From the NCBI GenBank assembly GCA_963691655.1, contig OY829329.1, positions 62,986,852 through 63,050,851 of the forward strand: a DNA stretch of 64,000 nucleotides. Reading direction: 5' to 3'. The position numbers were made by a program, and so were the translations under genes. Below the pieces are notes generated by a model. It had not been told where the DNA came from. It saw only the letters and a list, made by a program, of their open reading frames with translations, and did not search any database. The stretch is from Toxonevra muliebris (lineage: Eukaryota; Arthropoda; Insecta; Diptera; Pallopteridae). Position 1 is the stretch's first letter. Every line of letters begins with the position of its first letter. This document shows positions 27,501-39,500 of this stretch, piece by piece.

Positions 27501-30500
27501 CGTCGTTGTCGTTGTTTCAGTTCGCCTTCCATGTCAATATCATTATCGTGGCTAATTACATCAGCACCAGTAGAATCATCTTCAAGTCGATTGTTATTGA
27601 AGTCAATGTCTACAAATTGTTTGCTGCTTTCATTCAGTTTTATTAGTTTCAGTTTCGTTTTTCATTGGTTGGTTGGTTTAGTTGGTTTGTTTAGTTTTCA
27701 AGTAGTCGTTGAGTGCAGTTGTATATGCATTATATATAATTTTTGTTTTATATGAGAATTTCGAAAAAATATAGTAGAAAAAAATAGTTGAGCATTAAAA
27801 CGAAATGAAAGCAATAATGTGGTGATATTTCTAGCAAGCAATCTAAAAGATTTTGTCGAGAATTTCTTCTCTACTTTCACAACGAACAACACACTTACCT
27901 ATATTGTGATCCAAATGAATATGAACCTATTTTACCATGATTTGGTATCGCATTGATACTAGCCTGATGTATGATACCATCGCGATCACGTTGCACTTGA
28001 CTCACTGTACTCGGTTGTCCACGATAGACACGTTGCTGACGATCGCTTTCTTCCTCTTCGACGGGAGGCAGTGTGTCGTGTGCGTCAGCGTAGAGCTGAA
28101 ATAAATATGTAGTGAAATTAAAACATCATAATAATAGAGTCGTTATTTCGTATCGAAGACGACATAGAAATGGTTTCTAAATTAGTCGCAGTCCGCCGGA
28201 ATAAGAACGGAGTAGGTCGGTTCGAGTAAGAACATCATCTAGAAATGGGTTGGCATTTTGTATCGAAGATTCTGAATTAGACGATATCCGACGGAATATG
28301 AACAATTGGACAGATTCAGTATTTATCTGATGTATACGGAATTTGCCGTCACTATGTGCCGAAAGGGGCATCGAACTGGTTCTGTACAAAACCAACTTGG
28401 AGAATAGAAAAATAAAGCCATAACTTTGCATAGAACATGGCATTAGCATGGCTCAGATTAGAACGGCACTTTATACCGAGGATTAGTCGAAACCCAATGG
28501 AATATACATGCAGTCATCATTTTGCATCGAACGGATTCTGCACAAATTGAATTCGATGGGATTATGTCACCATTATGTGTCGAAGGCGGCAAGGGGACGG
28601 ATTCTATACAGATTCAACTTTCGCCATTGCTTTGTCTCGAGCACGAAATTAGGTTGACCTGGGTTCTGTATTAGTCTGACTTTGGGGAGATAATACAGAA
28701 GTTGTAATGTCTCGGAAACTGTAATGCCGCGAATAAGAATGTCTCTATCGACGGCATGGAAACAGGCTCTAAAAAGTTGGACCCGGGCTTGTAGGCGATG
28801 GTATAGAAGTAGATTTTGTCCAAGTAAAGACAGCAGTATAGCGGATTCTGTACTAAGTAGTCGACCTAAGACCAAGCAGAAATCAGTTTGTCGTTATGCA
28901 CCAATTATTACACAAATGAGCTTGTGTAACTTTGACGGACCGTCATTACGATCTCTGTAATCATCCGACTTCAACAAAATTACAACGGATCCACTTTACG
29001 TATCAAAAACGGTTTACGTTAATGAAATACGTACGCAGCCACCATAGCGAAATTACAAAAGTTGGAACCGATTTTGTACTAGTCTGATTCTAGAATCCAA
29101 CTGAGATGGTAAGGATTCAGACGTTAAGGATTGGCGAATTCTGTACTGTGTTACTCCAACTGAACGAGACGACATAAACAAAGTCGTCGCTACGTATCTT
29201 TGATAAAATAAAATATGAGCTAACGAAGAACGAAAACGGAACCCCCGATGCCGACCGAAAATACCATAAAAACGAATTTTTGTCCGATCTTGTCGAAATA
29301 AAAACAAAGTTGCCGGTATTTATGCACTACTTAAATGCCAATTCACCAAAGATTGTAGTAAACTATGCATTTGTTACGTTACCTGTGCAATATCCTCTTG
29401 TGAATCCAATAATGGTTTCGGTTGCCCACGTGATGTTATCACCGGATTTGGTGGCACCTTCAACTCTGGCGGTGGTGGTATTGTCTGCACTTGTGCTTGT
29501 ATCACTTGTGATGGCTGACGATGATATTGTGGTGGTACAGTAGGTTTTGAAGATTGTGTCGTTGCCGCAGAGCTAGTAAATGCTGAACCAAAACGTACTC
29601 TATGAGGTACATGTTGATGTTGTGTCTGTTGCTGCTGTTGTTTGGTCTTTGACGAGCCGACAACATCACGTTGTCCTGCAGACGATGACTCTGCTGGACC
29701 ATTATCTACTACCTCACAACCAACATTACGTGGCCAATCGCAGGTTTGCAGCTCATGTGAATACATTAAACCACCCGTACAACTTTCCAGCAATGCACCA
29801 CCAAAGACACACACATAATATTGTGTACAATCAGTGGGATGTGGATAGTAACCGAATTCTTCGGGACAATCGAAATTAATGCCATTTGAGGCGGTTTGTT
29901 TAACATTGGTACCGAAACTGCGTGAGCTTGTGATGCGTGAGGCGCGTTTAGATTGCGCTTGTGCGTTAGTGGTGATATCTGAAAGGAAAAAGATGAAATT
30001 ATGAGTAAATTTAATTTGGAGTTCTTGAAATTCGTTATAATAATTGTATGTAGAAGTATGTATGTATGTGTGAAAGGTTTTAGCTAAAGCTTGTGAACCT
30101 TCAATTGTTGGCAATCCATCACATTTAATGCGATTTTTAAATTCGCTTCTATTAACTTTTGTTATTATAAACGTTTATGTTGAGCTCTTCTTCATATTCA
30201 GCTTTACTCGTATTGCCAGTTGTTGTAATTTTAACCTTGTCGTCTCTATTGTTGTTGTTCGTACATACGTTCGTTACAAATTTATTTAAGTTAATCTTAT
30301 TAGCTTTTGTTTTTGTTGTCGTTTGTTGTTGTAGGTGATTTGACTTGATATTTATAAATTATATTTGTAAATACATACTTCACATATACATACATACATA
30401 CATGAATGTGGACAATACGTGCTCAAAAGGTCAACCATTCTAGTAGCTCTAGCTTATAATCACTTCGATCATTTGTGATCTTCATTTTTATAAAGCGCAA

Positions 30501-33500
30501 TTGTTTTTTTTTTTACTTTGAATCACACTTTCTTGCAATATGTTGCTGCGCATACAAAGAGTCGAAGATGACATCAGTTTTTTTTTGCTGTTTTTTTTTT
30601 TTTTTTGTTTTAATAGAACAATATTTAACTTTTGGTTCTTATGCATTTATTTAATATATATTTTCAATGTTTTCATATTGTGACATTTACGAGCTTATAT
30701 AGTTTTAATGATTTAATGTATCAATTAAATTTATTTCATGTCATTAATGTATTGGGGTATTTTGTGTCAAGGCAGCGTGTGAATGTTTGCTCATTAGTGT
30801 CAAAAATAGAATTTATTGTATATTTCTTTTTAGAAACTCTTGGGAAAACATTTGACATATTTATAGGAATATTTTGAATAAATCATAAAGTTATGTTTAA
30901 ATGCTTTGAGTTCTGCAGCATAGAGACTTTTGCATTAAACTCACTTTCGTCATACTTTACATACTAGAGATAGGAATAAAAAAATGTAAAAAAATTATCG
31001 ACAACTATCGATAAGCCAGAGAAGTTGTTGACAATTATCGATAAGTAACAAGTAGAACTTCCTCCTTTTTAAACCTTTTAGAAAAAACTCAAACTTGCAA
31101 ACTTTTATGTCAGAAAATTAAACTCAAAAAATAATTTTTTTCTTAAGAAAAAATTAAAAATCGAAAAATATTTGTTTTTGGTTGAGCAAAAAAAAAAAAA
31201 ATAAATAAATAAAAATCAAACAATGATTTTTATACCAGATCAGAAAAATAAAAATCTATAAATAATAATTAGTTTTAATTTTTAAGCTCATAAAATAAAT
31301 ATCTTTACTGTCTTTCGTACAGCATGCAACCAGTTTCATTTTGGTGTACTCTACTAGGCTCTCCGACTTTTAAAACAAGTCAATTTTTTCCACTACATTT
31401 TTTTTCAAACAATAATTTTATTCGATTTCTGCTTTAAATTTAAGCACCAAGAAAGAAAGAAAGAAAGGAGAAACGTATAAATGTTTCTTTGTTTGTTTAT
31501 TCTCTTACGTCTTACCTCATACTTTCACAAACTCTCTATATCCTACCGATTTTTTAAAACCCTCGCGTATATAAAGGGTTTTCCATTAAGGACATAACAA
31601 TTTTATCTATTAATAAAACTCAGAATTTTTTGAGATATTGAGTTTAAATTTATTGTTGGTGTAGTGCAAGCATTACATTTTATGAGTGAAATTCGATTTC
31701 GGTCATATGACCAACACGAGCCGGTTTACAGCGATCGATTCTTTGGACTCAATTTTCCACCTCTCTCGCACACATTGCGATCGGAACGTTAGCAATTTCG
31801 CGTTCGATATTGTCATTGAGCTCGTTTAAAAATGGCTGGCTTGTTGGCATAGACCAGTGACTTGATATAGCCTCATAAAAAGAAATCCAATGGCGTTAGA
31901 TCGCATGAACGAGGCGGCCATTCCGTCGGACCATTTCTCGAGATAACACATTCACCGAATTTGCCTTTCAATAAATCGTTTGTGACGCATGCTGTGTGGT
32001 TAGTGGCACCGTCTTGTTGAAACCACATATCGTTGATGTCAAGTTCATCCAATTCTGGCCACAACTAATCTTCCAACATAACACGATAGTGCTCTCCATT
32101 GACGGTAACATGACGGTCGTTTTCATCCACGAAAAAATATAGCCCAATCACACCTGCGGCATGAAAATCGCACCAAACAGTAACTTTTTGCGGATGCAAC
32201 GGTGTCTCAAGAAGCACATGTGGGTGTGTTGCTGACCAATAACGCATATTTTGCTTATTAACAAAGCCAGTGAGCCAGAAATGAGCTGCATCGCTGAAGA
32301 TGATTTTTCGATGAAATTCTTCATTTTTTTCAAGCTTTGCCAGGGCCCAAAAGGAGAAGTTTCGTCATTTCAAATGATCAAGTGGCTTTAGTTCTTGAGT
32401 CAATTTCATCTTGTAAGCATGTGTGCCAATACGCCACACTGTCATTCCAGCGATGCCCAATTCTTGAGAACGACGTGGAATCGACTGATTTGGGTCATTT
32501 TGAATCGATACAATTACGGCAGCGATATTTTCTTCGCTTCGAGCGGTACGACGTCTTTTTGGCACCGGAGCATCCAATAGTGAAAATGTGAATTCGTCGG
32601 TTGCGGACGATTATTACGACCGAAAATTGTAGTAATCGCTCTTAAAGTGGCGACCACCGACTCAGAATTTTGGTAGTAATTTTTAAAAATTTCCAAACGT
32701 TGCTGGTTCGTGAACTTAACCATGATGAAAATGTTGACTTTAACCAACCTTTTGACATTGACAGTTCATTAAAAAAGTTTAAAGGTGCGTTCATATAAAG
32801 ATATGAAATTGTTATGTCCCTAATGGAAAACCCTTTATATATGTTTGTTCGCTACTTTACAGTTGGTTGTTCGCTGATTTCATACTTTGAACTTTCGTCA
32901 ATTCATTCTACCCTGCTGATTTTATAGTACCCTCACGTGTCGAAGTTGACCAACTCGTTGACAACAATTTACTCTAGCCTCCTGTTTGCAATATTTTCCT
33001 ATCAATGATTTAGATTTGTATTTCCTTCAATTTGCAATCAAAGAATGATTGCAATCGCCTTTAATGAGAAGGCTAAAAAAGAAAAAAAAACTTTCCCATT
33101 TCTTTAAAAAAGCTACTCATATTTAAAAAAATATATAATCTAATTTTCTGATAAGCAACAGTTAGCATTTAAATCTCTTTTAAGTATCTAATTTAAATGT
33201 TTTCAAAACAAAACAAAAGATGCGATTATTTTATGCCTTTCCTAATTATTTACCACCAAAGTAACATCATGGGCCACAACATCTGCATTCTCATCATTAA
33301 CACCACAAAAATACCAACCAACACAACATTTAAGCTCCTCATCAAAATAAAGTACCACAAAAAAAAAAAAAAAACTTTGAACTATAATCAACCTAAAAAA
33401 AAACCCAAAAAATAAATAAAATCAAATGCAACAAGTGTTGCACGAAAATCACTTTAAGCAAAACAACAACAAACAGATCAAAACCAACACGAAACCATGA

Positions 33501-36500
33501 TGAACTTGTGCAGTTTTTAGTTTAAAGAGGAGAAAAAACAAATACAAAAATTTCCTTTTTTTTCGGTCATTATCTCATTGAAAGAAGCAGCAACTGCCAA
33601 CAATAACAAACTGACAGCATCTTCAAAGCCACTAACAACAACAAGCATAACAAAAACGAAACAATGCTGCTTGAAAAAAATGCTGCTTTAACATAAGCAA
33701 CAACGCCATCTACAACAACAAGTAACCAACTAAGCAACTCATGCTGCTTCATTTTACAAAATTTTTGGTGTTTGATGTTGTTTTTGTTGTTGCTACGATG
33801 ATGATGATGATGCCTTTTCTTTGCTATTGCAACATAAAAATAATAATAATAATAACAAAAACAACAACCACAACATCATCTAATCATCTGTGGCACCTAA
33901 AACCAAAACGAAGAAGACGAAAAAAAAAAATTCAAAAAAAAATTCACAAAACTTGGCAAAAATTTTTCACTGAAACAGGTCAATGGTTGCCAACAACAAC
34001 AGCAACTACAGCAATAACAACATTTATTCATTCATTCATTTGATATTGAGTAGCGCGGTGGCGGCTGCTGCACCAACATCCACAACCGCCATAACAGCAT
34101 CAACAGTTGCTTGCTCTTGTGCTGTTAAATTGGAGGCTTGCCTCCTCCTTTTCATACTTGAATGCTTGCATTATTTCTGCATGATTGTTGTAGTTGATAT
34201 TTCCATCTCTCTCTCTCTCTCTCTTTGCTTTTGTTTTTATTTTTTTTTATACTCATTTAATTTGAACTTTTAATAGATTTTTTCCATTTGTTTTAGTAGC
34301 GTAAAGTCAAAGTTTTGTTGTTGTTTTAAATGTTTTTCCTGCTGCTGCTGCTGATGGTGCTGTATTGCTCGTTGCATATTAGTTTCTGTATAGTATAGTT
34401 AAAGTGCTTTGTTTTGTGCAGCATCATCATTATTATCATCATCATCAGCAGCAGCAGCATCAACAGCAACAACAACATTTTACGTATTTGACCTTATCGA
34501 AAATGCCACATGAAAAATTCCAATAGATATTGATTTTCTTGTTTTCTGTATGCTTCTACATAAACTTTGTGGAGTTCAATTTGTGTTTGTTTTGTTTTTC
34601 TTCTTATAAGTTTATTTGTTTGGTTAGTGATTTTTTTTGGGGTAGAAGATTTCTTGCACATTGCAATCAAGTGCTTAAGTATGGGCTTTGAATTAAAAAT
34701 ATGAAGTTAATTTCTGTTAAAAATCTGCATCTTATTCTTCCAATTTCGATCTTGTTCTTTTTGTTTCGAGTTCTTTAAATCTGGATCTTATTTTTCCGAT
34801 CTCGATCTCCTTGTTCTGGTCGTGATCTCATTCGTTTGACCTCGATCTCGTTTTTTTGAATTTGATTTCACTCTACCGGTCTCATTATTCCGATATCCAT
34901 CTTATTCTTCTGATCTCACATTCTTCTAATCTGTATCTTATTCTTCCTATCTCGATCTCCTTCTTTTGGTATTGATTTCATTCTTTTGATCCGGATCTCA
35001 TTCCTCAGATATAAACTTAGTTCTTCTGATTTACTCTTATTAGTCCGATCTGGAACTGGATTTTACTCTTCCGGTCTCGATCTCATTATTTCGAACTCTT
35101 ATTCTTTTAGTCGCGATTTAATTTTTTAATCCGAATCTTATTTTCTCGATCTCCTTGTGGTCTTGACCTCATTCTTTTAATCTGGATCTCATTCCTTTGA
35201 TACAAATTTCATTTTTCTGATTTAAGTCACATTCGTAAGATCTGGATCTCGTTCTTTCGACATCCTTCCTATGGTCTTAATCTAATTTTTTCGATCCGAA
35301 TCTCATTCCAGATACAGATACAGATTTAGTTTTTCAGATTTTAATCTAATTCTTCCGATCTGAATCTCATTTTCTTGACTTCCATTTCTCTTCTGATCTG
35401 GATCTTATTCCGATCTCTGATCTCAATTTTATTCTTCTTATCTGGATGTTATTCTTCCCACCTCAATCTTCTTCTTCTGGTTTTAATCTCATTCTTTTGA
35501 TCTGGATCTCATATCTCATATATAGACTTCATTTCTCTGATTTTAGTCATATTCGTCCGATCTAGTTCTCGTTCTTTCGACGTTCTTCCTGTGGTCTTAA
35601 TCTAATTTTTTCGATCCGAATCTCATTCCTCTGATACAGATTCAATTTTTCTGATTTTAATCTCATTCTTCCGATCTGGATCTCATTTTCTTGACTTCAA
35701 TTTCTCTTCTGATCTCGTTCCGATCTCGATCGTATTCTGATCTCAATTTAATTCTTCTTATCTGGATATTATTCTTCCCATCTCAATCTCTTTCTTCTGG
35801 TTTTAATCACATTTTTTTGATCTGGATCTCATTTCTCATATAGAGACTTCATTTTTCTGATTTTATTCTCATTCATACGATCTGGATCTCGTTCTTTTGA
35901 CCTCCTTCCTGTGGTCTTAATCTCATTTTTTCGATCTGGATCTCATTCCTCTGATATAGATCTCATTTTCTGATTTTAATCTCATTCTTTCTATCTGAAT
36001 CTTATTTCTTTGACTTCGGTTTTACTCTTCCGATCTCGATCGTTTTCCTCTGATCTCAATTTCATTCTTCTAATCAGAATTTTATTCCTCACATCTCGAT
36101 CTTTAATATAGATTTTATCTTTTGTTTTTAATCTCAATCTTCCGATTTGGATCTCATTTGTTCGACCTTGACTTTTTTCGATCGTATTCTTCTGATCTCA
36201 ATTTCATTTTTCCAATCTGGATTTTATTCTTCAAATCTCAATATCCTTCTTCCGATCTCCATATCATTATTTTTATTTGTATCTCAATCAATTAATATTG
36301 ATCTCAATTTTTCTATTTGGATCTCATTGTTGTACCGATCTCGATCTTATTTTCCAACCATGACCTGAAATTTCTGATTTCGATTTAATTTTTTTGAGCT
36401 CGATTTCATTCCTATCTGGATCCCATTCTTTGCATTTTGGTCTCATAATTGAGAGGCTGAGAGGAAAAGTGGTATAACTTCTACGTTCAGAAAAAAGTGG

Positions 36501-39500
36501 AATAATTTAACTTAAGAGCAAAAGCAAAACGAAATATGTTCAGAGCAAAAGTGCAACGAAATATGTTCAGAGCGAAAACGGAATAAAAAACTATGCTGTT
36601 CTTGCTCTGAAAGAATTGTTATACCATTTTTGCTCTTACTTTTAAGGCGTTTTATTTTCTCTCTAAGCCGTATTACTTATGCCATTCTTGCACTGACACT
36701 CTAAATTATTTCACTTTTGCTCTTATATAAATTTTAGCCCGCTTTTTCTCTCAGCCTGTCAATTCTGATTCGATCTCACTCATTATTCGCATTTCGATCA
36801 CATTCTTCTGATCTCGACTGCGATATTCCGATCTCGATTATTCTTGATCTCATTATTTTTATTTGAATTTCATTCTTATTATCTCGATATCTTCCGTCTA
36901 AACTCGATCTTTATCTTTCATTCTCAATCTCTTTCTTCTCACCTTAGCTTGATTCTTCCAATTTCGAACTCATTCTTCTGCTCTGGAATGCATTTTTCGA
37001 TTTCGACCACATTTTTGCCGATTTCGATCACATTCTTTTGATTTTGATCGCATTTTCTGATCTCTGTGCACGAATAGTACAATAAATTGTCATACAGACT
37101 ATCTGGATTAATTTTTGTTAGAAAAACGATGGGATTGGAAAATATATTCATATTCTCATGTAATATAATCATTAAAATCAAAACTACTATCATAAAAACT
37201 TTATCACACCCATGTTAAATGTTACGTATACGACATGTTATCCAACCATGTACTCTAAAAATAAATAAACTGAGGTATTTATAGTTACATATATCTAAAA
37301 TTTATATAATCATTAATGTGTGGCATTCAACAAATATACACAAACATACCACAATAAATTCCCAATCAATTAAATAAATAAACAATTTAATATTATTAAT
37401 AGTAAAAATAAAAGCTAACAACAAAAACATAATTGCTCTTGCAAATATAACCACAGCAAAGAATGTACACCCGTTAGTTACATACTTCAATAAAATTACA
37501 AAAAATACCATAATGTTTTTAAGAGCACACACACACACACACACATACGATTCACACACACACACACACACACACTTTAACATCACTACATAAACACGAA
37601 TACTGCTGTAGGAGTATATATAAAATCACACCAGATTTTTTTTTTTTTTTTCTAAAGAGCTCAAGTTTTTAATTTAAAATTTTAAATAAAAAGAAAAAAA
37701 AGTTTGCTGCTGTTGTTAGTTGTTAGAATCAAGCGTTTGGCAGCAATTTTCACAAGCTGTTGTTGCTGAAGCTGTTTAGCATTTTTCAACCGTATTTTTT
37801 GCGCGTATTTTAACGCGACACTTTAATGCAGACTATAATAAGAGACAAGAAATAATAGCTGCAACAGCAGCAGCAACAACAACAACAACAACAAATAAAT
37901 TGCACTTCACATTGTTGTCTTTTGTGTTAATTTTTATGCACGATCTTTTTTAGAATTTCATTTAAATGCATACTTCACAACAAAGTTGCTTGCTGTTGCT
38001 TTCATCTCTAGCTGCCTTTCTGTCTGTCTTTTAGTTTTTCATTCTCTCAGTCCATAGTCTATTTGCCTGTCTGTATGTCTTACTGAAAATGGATGTAGTA
38101 CCAACATCACCAGCAGCAGCAGCAGCATTTTCTGCCATGTCATGGGAATGAAAATTAGAGCGTGACAAGTGAATAACATTAACAGGCGTTTCTCGGTTAA
38201 CTAACTACAAAAAAAAGTTAAACAGAAAAACAAAGAATAACGAAAAAGTCTATGAGAAGGGAAGTTCTCATATTTTTTTTTTTGTTTTGTGCTGAAGACC
38301 TAAAAATGTTATCTGTTTTGTGTTTTTTGCGCGCTTTATGTAAGAATTTATTACTTTAAAGATAATTTAAGTCGATCTTAAAGGCTGTTTTAAAATTATA
38401 TATACGTGTCTGAAACAGTCACAACAATAAAAAAATGTTGTTTTATATAGGCCTTGAGTAGATTGTTTGGAAATAAATTTACTACAACTTACTAATAGAT
38501 GTTTTGTTATACACCAAAAGGGTTTGTTGCTTAAATCTTTTGTTATTGAATTTTACTTTTAATTAATTGATTTATTAATATATGTATTAAAAAAATATAT
38601 TATGGTGTTGTAAATTACATAAAAATTTCATAAACTATCAATAACTCATCTCTTGCGAAACTAAACATTATGACTAGATTAAACTTTTGTGCCTTTAACT
38701 GGAGTCACTCATTACTGTTTCATACCAGATTCATGCTTGAGCTCAAATTTTCTTCTTCTTCCAAGATTCACTTAGCCTACCGATTTTTGGGTATCCTCTC
38801 GTTTTACTTTAAACATTCTACGTAAATACTTTTCTACCATATTTAGACACAAATTGTTTATATCTTCTGGCATTAACAAAAAATTTTTTTTTAACAATCG
38901 CAATTATAAATTTACGATAATAAAGCAATTCAAAAAATAATTAATTTCTAAGTAAAAGTATAATTTTTCGTTTTTAATAGACGAAAATTATTGATTGCAA
39001 TTAAAAAATAATGAAGTTTTCACAATAGTAATATTAATCAAAGCCGTATGCTGTAGATATTGCTGTGTTGCAGAAAATATTAAATAGTAAATAAATGATA
39101 AAAAAAACAAAGACAACATATAAAACGTGTTTGGCCACATCAGACTAGAGAATATAAATCTTTAATAGCAAATAACCGAATCAAAATTTAGGCTAAACAC
39201 AGTCCAAATTTCCATACCAAAAACTGACCAAATTCAAACCAAATTAAAAATAAAATTCAGAGCAAATTCAAACCGAAATCATATGAGAACTCAGAACAAA
39301 ATTCGGATTAAGTTCAAGTTAAAAATCAGGCCAGAATTCAAATCAAAACTCAGACCAAAAATTAAAACCAAATTTAGACCAAAAGTCAGACAAGACTCAG
39401 GTCGAAATTCTGACCAAATTCAAATAAAAAATTAGATCAGAATTTAAACTCAAAACCAGACCAAAAGCAAGACTATAATACAGACCAAAAGCTGACCAAA

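Noticed and set aside
28573..29307. Several frames on both strands between 28.1 and 29.3 kb
   Set aside because: They lie in a degenerate tandem repeat inside an intron, have no splice support, and do not resemble known proteins.
29979..30114. Extension of the CBM14 exon upstream to an ATG at 30114
   Set aside because: A strong acceptor (TTTCCTTTCAG) lies at 29979; the upstream text is intron-like and has no secretion signal.
37302..37586. Minus-strand frame starting MMLKCVCVCVCE
   Set aside because: Created by the CA microsatellite at 37523-37580; no donor fits the phase required by the CBM14 exon.
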